DNA of 64,000 nucleotides from Bauldia sp963759235 (GTDB lineage Bacteria; Pseudomonadota; Alphaproteobacteria; Rhizobiales; Kaistiaceae): assembly GCA_963759235.1 (NCBI GenBank), contig CAVWYO010000010.1, positions 124,001 to 188,000 on the forward strand, written 5' to 3'. Positions 9,006-19,572 of the stretch are shown piece after piece. The position numbers and the translations under genes are program-made. Under the pieces are notes generated by a model. The model was not told the DNA's origin. It ran no database searches and saw only the letters and a program-made list of their open reading frames with translations. Numbering within the stretch: the first letter of the stretch is position 1; each line of letters starts with the position of its first letter.

Positions 9006-9974
9006 CTACCCGGTCCTCGCCAGGGCTTCATCAACCGGGCTGCCGGGGCCTGCGGTCGCGAGGATCGACCGCGCCGTTTCGACGTCCTGGCCCATCGCGG
9101 CGATGAGATCTCCGACCGTCGGAAAAGCCTGCTCGGCCCTGATCCAGTTGAACAACGTGACGATGACCTCCTCGCCGTAGAGGTCGGCGGCAAAATCGAA
9201 GACGAAGACTTCGAGCAAGGGCGGACCGTTGTCGAATTGCGGGCGCCGACCGTAGCTCGCGACGCCGGCGAGCGGCTGACCGCCTTTTCGGGTCAGCGTG
9301 ACGGCATAGACGCCGTGGCGAAGCTGGCAGTCATCCGGCAGTCGGATATTTGCGGTCGGGAAACCCAGTTCCCGGCCACGCCGGTCTCCGGTCATCACGG
9401 TGCCGATCACGAACCACCTGTAGCCGAGAAGGCGGTTGGCGGTAGCGACGTCGCCGGCCGCGAGCGCCTCGCGGATCGCCGAGGAAGAGATGCGCTCCCC
9501 GGTGTCGTCGGCCACCGGTTCGACGACGACGACTTCGTAGCCCCATCGCTCTCCCGACGCGGCAAGCTGATCCGCGGTGCCGGCCCGGCCCCTGCCGAAG
9601 CGGAATCCCTCCCCGACGATGATCGCCTTGGCGCCAAGCCGGCCGGCGAGCACCCACTCTTCGAACGCCTCCGGCGTGAGCTGCGAGAATGATTCGTCGA
9701 ACCGCGCCACCACCACCCCATCGACACCGAGCGCCGCCATGATCCGCGCTCTGGCTGCCGGCGGGGTCAGGCGAAAGATCGTGCTCTCCGGCCGAAAAAA
9801 GGCCCTCGGATGCGGGTCGAACGTCAGGATGACCGCCTTGGTGGCATGGCCGTGCGCAAAGGCCACCGCCATCTGGATCAAGACCGCGTGGCCGCGGTGA
9901 ACACCGTCGAAATTGCCGATCGCCACCGCGCCGCCGGCGAGAGCCGGCGGCAGGCCGTCGAGTGAATACGTCAT
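9006..9974 (-). CDS. ribF: Bifunctional riboflavin kinase / FAD synthetase RibF
   Basis: 322 aa. The N-terminal nucleotidyltransferase (FMN adenylylation) shows GNFDGVHRGH and ISSSAIREALAAGD; the C-terminal riboflavin kinase domain shows the flavokinase signature in GRELGFPTANIRLPDD and ends near FNWIRAEQAFP. Together they turn riboflavin into FMN and FAD. ATG 9974 gives the usual N-terminus; in-frame ATG 10010 and TTG 10043 add a sequence without similarity, and none has a clear ribosome binding site. It lies downstream of the HAD hydrolase gene on the same strand (111 bp). Confidence 0.93.
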   Translation of the reverse strand: MTYSLDGLPPALAGGAVAIGNFDGVHRGHAVLIQMAVAFAHGHATKAVILTFDPHPRAFFRPESTIFRLTPPAARARIMAALGVDGVVVARFDESFSQLTPEAFEEWVLAGRLGAKAIIVGEGFRFGRGRAGTADQLAASGERWGYEVVVVEPVADDTGERISSSAIREALAAGDVATANRLLGYRWFVIGTVMTGDRRGRELGFPTANIRLPDDCQLRHGVYAVTLTRKGGQPLAGVASYGRRPQFDNGPPLLEVFVFDFAADLYGEEVIVTLFNWIRAEQAFPTVGDLIAAMGQDVETARSILATAGPGSPVDEALARTG

Positions 9975-10085
9975 GAGATGTGATGGCGTTGCGTTTGCGA
10001 CGTCCGGCATTCGGAGGCGATCCGGAGATTGGAGGGTCGGCAAAACTGCCGTCTCGGCCTCGACCGGTCAAGGCACGGTTTGGCG

Positions 10086-10958
10086 CTACCAGGTGAGGTG
10101 AGGAATGAATGCCCGCGCGGCGAGCCCCGCTTCGCCCAGGAATGCGCCGACTTTCTCGGGGTCGGGATTCTCCCGCTCGCCATAGGCGGCCGCATGAATC
10201 CCGGCGGTGACGAAAAGCACATCCAGCCCAAAACCGGCCGCCCCGCGAAGGTCGGTCTCCACGGCATCGCCGATCGCGAGAATCGCCCTCCTGTCGACCG
10301 GTCCGCCGGCGAGCGCTTCGAAACGAGCCAGTGCCGTCGCGTAGATCGGCGCGTGGGGCTTGCCGAGGACGATCGTTTCGCCGCCGATGGCCGCGTAGCG
10401 TTCGGCAATCGCCCCGGCGCACCACACCAGCCTGTCGCCGCGTTCGACGACCTTGTCCGGATTGGCGCAAAGCAGCGGCAGGCTGTCGTCGCGCCAGCGC
10501 GCCAACCGCAAGGCATAGTCGTCGGGCGTCTCCGCTTCGTCGTCGATCAGCCCGGTGCAGGAGATCAGCTCCGCCCGGCTGTCGTCGGTCAGCGCAATGT
10601 CGAGACCCTCGTAGATCGGCATGTCGCGCTCGGGGCCGAGATGAAACACCCGGATTCCGGGACGAGCGGCCAAATAGTCGCGTGCCGCCTCGCCGGAGGT
10701 AACGATGTCGTCGAAGGCGGCGTGATCGACGCCAAAGCGCGTGAACTGCGCGACCACCTGTGCCTTCGGCCGCGGCGCATTGGTGATGATCAGGACGGCG
10801 CGCCCCGATTCGCGGCAGCGCGTCAGCGCCTCGGCGGCGGCCGGATAGGCCCGTGCGCCATTGTGGACGACGCCCCAGGCGTCGCAAAGGATGTAGCGGT
10901 AGTCGCCGACGATTTCCGAAAGTCCGCTGATCCGCTGGGGAGGCGTGAGACTGCTCAT
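10086..10958 (-). CDS. TIGR01459-family HAD-IIA hydrolase
   Basis: 290 aa from ATG 10958 (MSSLTPPQRISGL). HAD motif I is CDAWGVVHNG (nucleophile Asp in DxWG), motif II the Thr/Ser of ITNAPRPKAQV, and motif IV GDAVETDLRGAAGFG. The class IIA (NagD-like) cap domain lies between. The subfamily is restricted largely to alphaproteobacteria and has no established substrate; a sugar- or nucleotide-phosphate phosphatase role is only a family-level inference. It commonly sits beside ribF, as here. Divergent from the sigma54-type response regulator. Confidence 0.88.
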   Translation of the reverse strand: MSSLTPPQRISGLSEIVGDYRYILCDAWGVVHNGARAYPAAAEALTRCRESGRAVLIITNAPRPKAQVVAQFTRFGVDHAAFDDIVTSGEAARDYLAARPGIRVFHLGPERDMPIYEGLDIALTDDSRAELISCTGLIDDEAETPDDYALRLARWRDDSLPLLCANPDKVVERGDRLVWCAGAIAERYAAIGGETIVLGKPHAPIYATALARFEALAGGPVDRRAILAIGDAVETDLRGAAGFGLDVLFVTAGIHAAAYGERENPDPEKVGAFLGEAGLAARAFIPHLTW

Positions 10959-11115
10959 TGGCGGCCGGCTAAAGGGTCGCGGACCGTTGGTCAAGCGCCG
11001 TCCCTGCCGGTCATCCGGAATTTCAGACGCCGCCTCTCGCCAACGGTTCATTTACCCTATTTGGCCATAGTCCCGGTGACGCAAACCAGAATTGCCGGAG
11101 GCGGGGTCGCCGGTC

Positions 11116-12546
11116 GTGGCAAACGACACTTATCGCGGAAGAACGATCGACGTGGTCATCGTCGACGCCGATCCCGGCCAACGCCGGGTTCTGGCCGGCT
11201 TGATCGCCGAACGGGGGCTCGACCGCTTCCAGATCCACGCATGCGCAACTCCGCAGGAAGCCGTCGCGGCGGCCGAAAAGATGGCGAGTGCGATTGTACT
11301 CGCCGACATCGAGACAATCGGCGGACCGGGGCGGATCGCCGCGTTCGCCCGCACCGCCCCCAGGCTGATCGTGACGAGTGCTGCGTCTTCGCTCAATATC
11401 GCCGTCGCGGCGGTCAAAGCCGGAGCGATCGATTTTCTCCCGAAGCCGATCGGGGCCCGGGCCCTCATCGACGGGCTCGAGGCGGCCGTCTCGTCGTGGA
11501 ACGAAACACCGGCCGGGGCGGTGCCGTCCCGGCAAGCGCGGCCGAAGGAGGGGATCGCCCGAACCGCCTCAACCGACTTCGCCGGCTTCGTCGGCCGCTC
11601 GCCGGCGATGCTGGAGGTCTACGAGCAGATCCGCCGGATGGCCGCTTCCCGCGCGCCGGTGTTCATCACCGGGGAGAGCGGGACGGGGAAGGAGCTCTGC
11701 GCCGAGGCGATCCATCTCCATTCGGGGCCGGGAGAACGGCCCTTCGTGGCGATCAATTGCAGCGCCATCCCGAGAGAGCTGATGGAGAGCGAAATCTTCG
11801 GCCATATGCGCGGCGCGTTCACCGGCGCCTCGGAAAACCGGCCCGGCGCGGCCGAGCTTGCCGACGGAGGCACCCTCTTCCTCGACGAAATTGCCGAGAT
11901 GGATCTCGGACTTCAAGCTAAGCTCCTCCGCTTCGTCCAGACGGGAAGCTTGCGCCGTGTCGGCGGCAGCCAATTGAAGCAGGTGGACGTTCGGATCGCC
12001 TCGGCCACCAACCGCGATCCGTTCGCCGAGGTCGAGGCCGGGCGCTTTCGAGCCGACCTGTTCTATCGCCTCCATGTTCTCCCCATCCGGCTGCCCACGC
12101 TCCGCGAGCGCCCCGAGGACATCCTGCCGCTTGCCGAGGCCTTTCTCGCGCGCTTCGCCGCCGAGGAGGGCCGCGCGTTTCGCTGTTTCGACCACCAGGC
12201 TGCGGCGTTGATCCGAGCCTGCCCGTGGCCAGGCAATGTTCGGCAACTGCAAAACGTCGTGCGCCGGATTGTGGTGCTCCATGACGGGGTCGAGGTCGCG
12301 CCGGCAATGCTGCCATCGGACCTTGCCGACGCGGACCATATGTCGCAACCGGCCCGATCCCAGGCCGACGCCCGGCCGATCCTACCGGAGATCATCGCGC
12401 CCTATTGGGAGCAGGAGCGGCTAATCATCGAGGCCGCGCTTCGGGCCTTCGGCGGCAACATTCCCCGCGCGGCCGCCGCGCTGGAAATCAGCCCTTCGAC
12501 CATCTACCGCAAACGCCAGGCTTGGCGGCACCGGCGCGCTGCTTGA
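11116..12546 (+). CDS. Sigma54-dependent two-component response regulator (NtrC/LuxO type)
   Basis: About 476 aa in three parts. Receiver domain, residues about 8-125: acidic residues in VVIVDADPGQR, probable phospho-acceptor Asp in LADIETIG, Thr/Ser in VTSAAS and Lys in FLPKPIG. Central AAA+ domain: Walker A GESGTGKELCAEAIH, sigma54-contact loop RGAFTGA, Walker B GGTLFLDEIAEMD. C-terminal Fis-like helix-turn-helix: NIPRAAAALEISPSTIYRKR. It should activate sigma54 promoters when phosphorylated; no histidine kinase is adjacent, so the signal is unknown. GTG 11116 is preferred over TTG 11092, which leads into a sequence outside the receiver fold; both are possible. Confidence 0.92.
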   Translation: MANDTYRGRTIDVVIVDADPGQRRVLAGLIAERGLDRFQIHACATPQEAVAAAEKMASAIVLADIETIGGPGRIAAFARTAPRLIVTSAASSLNIAVAAVKAGAIDFLPKPIGARALIDGLEAAVSSWNETPAGAVPSRQARPKEGIARTASTDFAGFVGRSPAMLEVYEQIRRMAASRAPVFITGESGTGKELCAEAIHLHSGPGERPFVAINCSAIPRELMESEIFGHMRGAFTGASENRPGAAELADGGTLFLDEIAEMDLGLQAKLLRFVQTGSLRRVGGSQLKQVDVRIASATNRDPFAEVEAGRFRADLFYRLHVLPIRLPTLRERPEDILPLAEAFLARFAAEEGRAFRCFDHQAAALIRACPWPGNVRQLQNVVRRIVVLHDGVEVAPAMLPSDLADADHMSQPARSQADARPILPEIIAPYWEQERLIIEAALRAFGGNIPRAAAALEISPSTIYRKRQAWRHRRAA

Positions 12547-12660
12547 ACCTGATCGCCCGTTCCAAGCCGCCCCTTGCGCGGAAGCACGCGGAATTGGATC
12601 ATGGTGTCTTGAACCGCGAGCGGCCGCGGGTCCTGGCGTTGGGGAATCGGGGGTGAGACG

Positions 12661-13248
12661 ATGAGACTTCCCGCCTGTCGGCCAGCGGCCGCCGCGCTTT
12701 TTTGCGTGGCGGTTTGTCTCGGATCGCCGGCCACAACCAGAGCCGGTGAGATCGCCGATCGGGCGACTCTGGCCGAAGACCTGCTCGGTCGCGGTTACGA
12801 TGCCGCAGCCCTTTCCGCGTTCGACAACGCCGCGGCAGCGTTCTGGGAGGCCTCCCCGCTGCAGCTTCGCAAGGTCCTCTTCGCCGACAAGGTGGACGGT
12901 TATGCGAACTACACGCCGCGCGAGAACGCGGTGTTCCGTCAGAATGAAACGCTCCGCATCTATTTCGAGCCGTTCGGGTTCAGCTTCATGCCGGATGGCG
13001 ACGGCTTTCGCTCGGCGCTTGCCGCCGACCTTCAGATCAGGACGCCGGGCGGGCTGATCCTGGCGACGTCGGAGGATTTCGGCCGGCTCGAGTGGCACGG
13101 GCGGTCGAAGATGCATGAGGTGCACGCGACCATCGGACTGCCGCTGCCGCAGCTCAAGCCCGGCGAGTATCAGCTCCTGTTGACACTGCGCGACGAAGGG
13201 TCGGCGAAGAAGACGACCGTCACCCTCCCCTTCTCCGTCGTCGAATAG
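12661..13248 (+). CDS. Conserved exported protein of unknown function
   Basis: 195 aa with a Sec signal peptide (about residues 1-28, ALFCVAVCLGSPATTRA). The mature domain looks all-beta, with alternating hydrophobics and short turns (ENAVFRQNETLRIYFEPFGF; GEYQLLLTLRDEGSAKKTTV), resembling a single-domain periplasmic binding or scaffold fold. I do not recognise a named family. It is 114 bp downstream of the response regulator on the same strand, with GGGTGAGACG before ATG 12661, so it could be co-transcribed or be a target of that regulator; nothing in the gap is a convincing sigma54 promoter. Confidence 0.75.
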   Translation: MRLPACRPAAAALFCVAVCLGSPATTRAGEIADRATLAEDLLGRGYDAAALSAFDNAAAAFWEASPLQLRKVLFADKVDGYANYTPRENAVFRQNETLRIYFEPFGFSFMPDGDGFRSALAADLQIRTPGGLILATSEDFGRLEWHGRSKMHEVHATIGLPLPQLKPGEYQLLLTLRDEGSAKKTTVTLPFSVVE

Positions 13249-13343
13249 AACGCGCCGCGCTATGCGGCGGGGTGCGCGTGGGGAATTCCTGTGCGATCAC
13301 CTGAGGCGCCCCCTGGCGCCGCGGTTTGGCGGGGAGTGTTTGG

Positions 13344-15059
13344 CTATTCGGCGATCCGAAGCTGAGTTATCGAGTCGCCGATGGCGCTGAACGCGGCCAG
13401 AAGAGCGGTATTGTCGTTGGCGTTGAAATACTTGTCCTCGTCGCTGGCGCAAGCCTTCAGGAGCGACAGCGCGTTGTTGACGTTGCCGACAGTACCGCTG
13501 TTGATGTCGAACCCGACGGTGTAGATCGTGACTCCCGCCAATTTGGCGTTCTGGCAGCCTTGGAGGGTGCGGGCGTCCATGGCTGCGGTCAGCGTCGAGC
13601 TGTTGCTCGACGTCGTGCCGAGGTGGCCCATGTCGAGATAGCCGTACGCGCCGTACCAGGACCCCAGAAACTTGCTGTTCGGGTAGTAGGTGTTGGCACC
13701 GTCCGTCATCAGCACGATGATCTTCTTGTTTTCGGGATCCGCGTAGTCACGGCCTCCGGTGAACGGCTCTCCTGGCGAAAGCGTCCGCCAGCCCCACATG
13801 ACGCCGCTCAGGATGTTGGTGGCGCCGGTTGCCACCAGGGCGTTGTTGGCGTCGATAATGTCGGTCTTGTCGCTTGTCAGCCCGGTAAGGGCCGGCGTCG
13901 TGCACATGAAATTCGGACCGCCCGGGATGCCGCCGACCGTAACATTCGCCGCGAAGACGTGGGCGGACGTGGTGCCGTATTTGCACGACGACTGCGTCCC
14001 GAAGGCATCCTCCTCGCTCTTGCCGATTCCCGAACCGCCGCAATTTGCGTTGCCGTTCGAACAGGTCCAGTTCGCATTCGAGCTGCCGCAGGTGCCGCCT
14101 GCGTCCGGAATGTAGTTGTTGTAGCTCTGCGAGCCCGACGGGGCGCCGTTGTAGCGGCGCTGTGAGCTTGAGCCGGTGTAATTGCAACTGCCGGTCGAGC
14201 AGGTCCAATTGTCAGGTTCATCGGCGGCGAACATCGGCACGAACAGTGTCTTCTTCTCGTCGGTCGACGGATTCGACGCGGTCGAGGGCGGATCGTCGGT
14301 GGTGCCGTAAGGCGCGGGGCGCTCCTCGACGCAGCCTCCCCAGGATGCGTTGCCGAACCGGCTGAAGAGGTCGAGGTTGCTGGTGGTCGCGGGCGCGCCG
14401 TTGGTTTTCATCGCGTCGGCGTGGTAGGTGCCCTTGGCACCGGTGTCGATCCAGGCGGCGTTTGCGTATTGCGGCCCGACGTTTACCGCGGCGGCAAAGG
14501 GGACGACCGCCATCTTGACGGGATCCGGCTTGGTGCTCGCCGAGCCGAGATTGAAGAGTGTGGTGGTGAGGTTGTTCGCGGCGGTCTTCAGCGTCGCGAT
14601 CTTGCTGCCCGCCATCGACCCCGAATTGTCGAGGACCAGGGCAATTTCAAGTGTGCCGACCCCCGAGGTCACCTGAGAGGAGAGATCGAACGTCATCTCG
14701 CTCATGCCGATCATGGCGAGAAAATACGTTTTCACTTTGAGCTCGGCGCTCAAAGTCAGTGTCGCTCCGCTGACGCTCATCGTTGTCGGCGGGATCGCGT
14801 CGAGCCCGTTTCTGGTATTGGTGACGAAAAGGTTCTGGGCCTCGGTCTTCAATTCGGGTTCCGTCAGCAGGCCGACCTTCTTGCCGGCGGCAAGGGCGGC
14901 GCTGTCGAGCGCCCCCTGAACGACCGCGCGCTGCTGGTAAGCGCGGTTGAAATCGACAACCCCCCCGGTTGCGATAACGAGCGGGACCGAGGCGATAGCG
15001 AAAATCATCGCCACGTTCCCTTTCCGTTCCGTAATGAAACGCCTGAACAGAGCCAACAC
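13344..15059 (-). CDS. TadG-like pilus-assembly/vWA-domain protein
   Basis: About 571 aa. The N-terminus has the TadE/TadG-type motif ERKGNVAMIFAIASVPLVIA, one membrane anchor, then VDFNRAYQQRAVVQGALDSA, the classical Tad pseudopilin-like start. A von Willebrand A domain follows with the MIDAS signature LVLDNSGSMAGSK and later VLMTDGANTY and YTVGFDI. Between them, about 13980-14220, is a Ser/Asn/Gly/Cys-rich segment with a repeated NWTCS motif. Exported surface or periplasmic role, perhaps adhesion or Flp pilus assembly; no other tad genes are in the window. GTG 15059 follows GAGGGT; TTG 15056 or 15101 are alternatives. Confidence 0.85.
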   Translation of the reverse strand: MLALFRRFITERKGNVAMIFAIASVPLVIATGGVVDFNRAYQQRAVVQGALDSAALAAGKKVGLLTEPELKTEAQNLFVTNTRNGLDAIPPTTMSVSGATLTLSAELKVKTYFLAMIGMSEMTFDLSSQVTSGVGTLEIALVLDNSGSMAGSKIATLKTAANNLTTTLFNLGSASTKPDPVKMAVVPFAAAVNVGPQYANAAWIDTGAKGTYHADAMKTNGAPATTSNLDLFSRFGNASWGGCVEERPAPYGTTDDPPSTASNPSTDEKKTLFVPMFAADEPDNWTCSTGSCNYTGSSSQRRYNGAPSGSQSYNNYIPDAGGTCGSSNANWTCSNGNANCGGSGIGKSEEDAFGTQSSCKYGTTSAHVFAANVTVGGIPGGPNFMCTTPALTGLTSDKTDIIDANNALVATGATNILSGVMWGWRTLSPGEPFTGGRDYADPENKKIIVLMTDGANTYYPNSKFLGSWYGAYGYLDMGHLGTTSSNSSTLTAAMDARTLQGCQNAKLAGVTIYTVGFDINSGTVGNVNNALSLLKACASDEDKYFNANDNTALLAAFSAIGDSITQLRIAE

Positions 15060-15179
15060 GCCACCCTCTTCGTTTTGAATCGATTTTGTTATTCCTACCA
15101 ACCCGCCGTTGCTCGGCCGTTAAATGTGTCATTGCAATTTTATCGAGTGGCAACACCGGAAATCCGGCTTGCTGCGTGC

Positions 15180-15208
15180 TTGACAAGCCTGAAGGGCGTG
15201 ACTACATG
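15180..15208 (+). promoter_or_regulatory. Probable groESL promoter (-35/-10)
   Basis: TTGACA at 15180-15185 and TACATG at 15203-15208 are separated by 17 bp. The -35 is perfect for the housekeeping sigma factor, the -10 weak. The preceding C makes CTTGACA, which also resembles the -35 of alphaproteobacterial RpoH promoters, so heat induction through RpoH is possible. The position, 13 bp before CIRCE and about 100 bp before groES, fits. Confidence 0.55.
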
Positions 15209-15220
15209 CGCGGCGCGTGC

Positions 15221-15247
15221 TTGGCACTCGATCAAAGAGAGTGCTAG
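15221..15247 (+). promoter_or_regulatory. CIRCE operator (HrcA binding site)
   Basis: The inverted repeat TTGGCACTC, nine bases, GAGTGCTAG matches the CIRCE consensus TTAGCACTC-N9-GAGTGCTAA with two mismatches, one in each outer arm. HrcA binds this element to repress groESL until heat shock. It lies between the promoter and the groES ribosome binding site, the usual place in alphaproteobacteria. No hrcA gene is in the window. Confidence 0.92.
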
Positions 15248-15304
15248 CAACCTTCGAAGGGCCCGCAAGTGGGCCGGAGCGTCTAGAAGAGGAAGACAAA
15301 CCCC

Positions 15305-15619
15305 ATGAAATTCCGTCCTTTACACGACCGGGTGGTCGTCCGCCGGGTCGAATCCGAGGCGAAGACCGCGGGCGGCATCATCATCCCGGACACCGCCAAG
15401 GAGAAACCTCAGGAAGGCGAGGTTATCGCCGTCGGCCCCGGCGCACGCGACGAGACCGGGAAGCTCATTCCGCTCGACGTCAAAGTCGGCGACCGGATTC
15501 TTTTTGGCAAATGGTCCGGTACCGAGGTCAAGCTCGATGCTGAAGATCTTCTCATCATGAAGGAATCCGACGTGATGGGTGTGATCGAGGGCAAGGCTCA
15601 GACCCGCAAGGCCGCCTGA
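15305..15619 (+). CDS. groES: Co-chaperonin GroES
   Basis: 104 aa, slightly longer than the E. coli protein. Ring-forming lid of the GroEL folding chamber. The mobile loop is visible (ESEAKTAGGIIIPDTAKEKP, with the IIIP GroEL-contact motif), as are the N-terminal MKFRPLHDRVVVRRV and the central KVGDRILFGKWSGTEVK. The ribosome binding site AGAGGAAG precedes ATG 15305. First gene of the CIRCE-regulated operon, 41 bp before groEL. Confidence 0.98.
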   Translation: MKFRPLHDRVVVRRVESEAKTAGGIIIPDTAKEKPQEGEVIAVGPGARDETGKLIPLDVKVGDRILFGKWSGTEVKLDAEDLLIMKESDVMGVIEGKAQTRKAA

Positions 15620-15660
15620 CCAACACGCCACTACCACCTCAGATTGAAGGGAAGACAGCA

Positions 15661-17299
<1,639 letters not shown>

Positions 17300-17325
17300 G
17301 CTCAGCCCATCACGGCAAACAGCTC

Positions 17326-17359
17326 GGGCGCGGGATTGTTTCCCGCGCCCTTTTTGTTT
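17326..17359 (+). terminator. Rho-independent terminator of groESL
   Basis: Perfect ten-pair stem GGGCGCGGGA / TCCCGCGCCC with loop TTGTT, followed by TTTTTGTTT. It lies 27 bp after the groEL stop, which also supports the corrected groEL reading ending at 17299. Confidence 0.92.
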
Positions 17360-17366
17360 GGATCGC

Positions 17367-17804
17367 TCAGGCCGAGATGCGGGGGGCCCGCCGTCCCAGA
17401 GTGGGTCGAAGCGCCGAGCCGTGGGCCGGGTCGTCGAGCTGCGCGAAGGCGGCGCGCAACCGGCGCACAACCAGTTGCGTGATGGTCTGGGCAAACTCTG
17501 GATCGTCGCGAATGAGCGCTTCGAAAAGCCAGCGGTTGATCGGCATGATTTCGGCATCGCTGAGCGCGACCGCCCAGCAGGACCGTGGCTGGCTGTCGAG
17601 AAGCTCCATCTCGCCGAAGATTTCGCCGGGCCTCATAACTTCGATCGGGCAGCCGGCGCTGCGCATTTCGACCTTGCCGCTGCGGACAATGTAGGCGCAG
17701 TCACCGGGGTCGCCCTTCGCATACACGACCCCGCCGTTACCAAGGCCCCTGACGCCGAGATCGGCGGCTGCGATGACTTCGATATCGAATGTCGTGCCGG
17801 GCAT
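17367..17804 (-). CDS. Stand-alone cyclic-nucleotide-binding-domain protein
   Basis: 145 aa consisting of one CNB beta-barrel without a helix-turn-helix or effector. The phosphate-binding cassette region reads RPGEIFGEMELLDSQPRSCW, close to the consensus GELALLxxxPRxA but with Cys in the place of the usual Ala after the PRS triplet. Such single-domain proteins act as cAMP/cGMP sensors or as partner subunits. It is downstream of sbmA on the same strand (192 bp), and a paralogue of similar size lies upstream of sbmA. GGGGAG precedes ATG 17804. Target unknown. Confidence 0.85.
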   Translation of the reverse strand: MPGTTFDIEVIAAADLGVRGLGNGGVVYAKGDPGDCAYIVRSGKVEMRSAGCPIEVMRPGEIFGEMELLDSQPRSCWAVALSDAEIMPINRWLFEALIRDDPEFAQTITQLVVRRLRAAFAQLDDPAHGSALRPTLGRRAPRISA

Positions 17805-17996
17805 CCGTCGCTCCCCTTGCTTGCCATAGCCGGCGCATCCTCTCCGGCCCCTCTTAAGAAAGCGATGACCGGACCGTTCAAATTCCAGCCAGTTCGCTTA
17901 ACGCGGTGTGCAGCCTGTTGATAACAAAGGTTGGGCCATCCCGCTCCGAGGCGCCCCAAGGCCACCATGCAACCAAGGGATGCATTGCCTCCCCGA

Positions 17997-19283
17997 TCAT
18001 GCGTCCGCCGTGCTTGGCCCGACCTCCCGTTCAATCTGGGCGAGGGGTTCGTGATGGAGCGTTGCCTCAAAGGCCCGCAGCCGCTTGTAGATGGACATCA
18101 GTTCGACAATCGTGGACCACGAATTGACGAGATACTGGAACGACGAAGCGACGCGATCGAAAGCGCGGAGAATCTGCTGCATCACGCCGAGGGTGAACCC
18201 GGCCGCGACGATGGTCGGGGCGAGCGCGACATAGGGTACCAGGACGCCAGCCTGGAGGTAACCATAACGGGCAACGTTGAAGTAAAGATAATTGAAATAG
18301 ATGCGGAAATAGTTCCGCCGCACTTCCCTGAACAGCGCGGCAAGCGTCGGCGGCTGGGCGCGCTCCGGGCGGTCCTCGCCGAGAACGAGCTCCTTGCGGT
18401 AGGCCGCCTCGACCCGCTGGTTGCGGAACTGAAGCCCGGGCAGGCGAACGCCGGCAAGCGCCAGAAGCCCGGTGCCGAATATCGACCAGATGATGGCGAC
18501 GATGACCAGGGCCTGGGGAACCGCGCCGAAGATGGGCAGTTCCTTGACGAACGTCGACAGCCCCCAAAGGATCGGCAGGAAGGCAATCAGGGTCATCAGC
18601 GAATTGACCAGGCTGACGCCGAGATCCTCGACGGTGGAGGCGAATCGCATCGTGTCTTCCTGAACGCGCTGCGAGGCGCCTTCGATAGTCCGCAGCCTCT
18701 CCCAGTTGGCGACGTAGTAGTTGTTCATCGCCGTGCGCCAGCGGAAGATGAAGTGGCTGACGAGGAAGGCGTTGAAGACGGCGACGGTGATGTAGACCAT
18801 CGCGATGCTGAGGAAGGTCACCAGTTGGGCGAAATAGGCGTCGATGGTGACGCTGTTTGGCGTCGCTAGTGCATTCTGGATCATGTCATAGAAGGAACCG
18901 AACCAGTTGTTGATCATCACGTCGAGCTGCACCTGGAACCAGACGATGAACAGGATCACCGACGAGGCCACCACCGACCACCAGAACCAGACATGCGGCG
19001 ACAGCCGCCGCCAAACGAAGGCGAAGATCGCCCCGGCGACGATCATGTATTGGTAGAGCCAGATATCGGAGGCGAGATTGTAGGCGGAGGCAAACGCCGT
19101 GCGCTCGGCCTCGGCGGCTCCCTCCGGCAGCGGCGGCGGAAAGTCATAGCCGAAGAACCCGCCCAGACTCAGGCTGTCGCCGAGGTCGCGGGCAAAAAGG
19201 TACCAGACGGCCATACAGAGGGCCGTCCACAGCACGGCGGAAATGAAAAACGACTTGGGACTGGGGAAGAATGAGGCGAACAT
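17997..19283 (-). CDS. sbmA: SbmA/BacA-family peptide transporter
   Basis: 428 aa with about eight membrane segments and no ATPase domain, matching SbmA/BacA proton-driven peptide importers. Characteristic sequence includes FRWRTAMNNYYVANWERLR, ASQRVQEDTMRFASTVEDLG and the C-terminal RAFDRVASSFQYLVNSWSTI. BacA imports antimicrobial and nodule-specific peptides and is needed for chronic infection or symbiosis in rhizobia and Brucella; BacA-related proteins also affect very-long-chain fatty acid lipid A. ATG 19283 follows AGGACC; an upstream in-frame extension lacks similarity. Its neighbours on both sides are cyclic-nucleotide-binding-domain genes. Confidence 0.92.
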   Translation of the reverse strand: MFASFFPSPKSFFISAVLWTALCMAVWYLFARDLGDSLSLGGFFGYDFPPPLPEGAAEAERTAFASAYNLASDIWLYQYMIVAGAIFAFVWRRLSPHVWFWWSVVASSVILFIVWFQVQLDVMINNWFGSFYDMIQNALATPNSVTIDAYFAQLVTFLSIAMVYITVAVFNAFLVSHFIFRWRTAMNNYYVANWERLRTIEGASQRVQEDTMRFASTVEDLGVSLVNSLMTLIAFLPILWGLSTFVKELPIFGAVPQALVIVAIIWSIFGTGLLALAGVRLPGLQFRNQRVEAAYRKELVLGEDRPERAQPPTLAALFREVRRNYFRIYFNYLYFNVARYGYLQAGVLVPYVALAPTIVAAGFTLGVMQQILRAFDRVASSFQYLVNSWSTIVELMSIYKRLRAFEATLHHEPLAQIEREVGPSTADA

Positions 19284-19553
19284 GGAGGTCCTATCTTCGG
19301 CGAAGTCGGTGGATGGGCGTCGGTTGCTCGCAGCGACTTTTGACCGATCGCGAGGGACTGGCAATGGGCACCCGGGGCGCAATCGCCATATGGCGCCGCA
19401 AAATCGATCCGACAGGTGCGCTGCGCCTTTGCCCGCGCGTGGCGCGGACCGGAGAACTCAGCTGAAAAACCAGGGCACGCAATGACGCCCACGGAAGGGT
19501 TCCGCGGCGCGCACGACCGGGGATCCCGGCAGTTGCCGTGGGTAATAAGTCGC

Positions 19554-19572
19554 CCTGACGCTTGGCGTCAGG
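19554..19572 (-). promoter_or_regulatory. Hairpin overlapping the stop of the upstream CNB gene
   Basis: CCTGACGC, loop TTG, GCGTCAGG: a perfect eight-pair stem that overlaps the last codons at 19568. No T-run follows on the minus strand, so it is an attenuator, 3'-end stabiliser or Rho-type end rather than a classical terminator. The rest of 19284-19553 shows nothing further that I can identify. Confidence 0.4.

Noticed and set aside
8880..9006. Missing lspA/ileS between ribF and the lipoprotein gene
   Set aside because: In some relatives I recall these genes nearby, but the gene order varies and I cannot verify the expectation from this sequence.
11070..11115. Possible c-di-GMP (GEMM-I) riboswitch before the sigma54-type regulator, from GACGCAAA followed by CGGGGTCGCCGG
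   Set aside because: The preceding ACAGGGCAAACC half, the GCC/GGCCTA stem and correct spacing are missing; only short fragments match.
12547..12660. Sigma54 promoter before the exported protein gene
   Set aside because: No TGGCAC-N5-TTGCA pair with the required GG/GC spacing is present.
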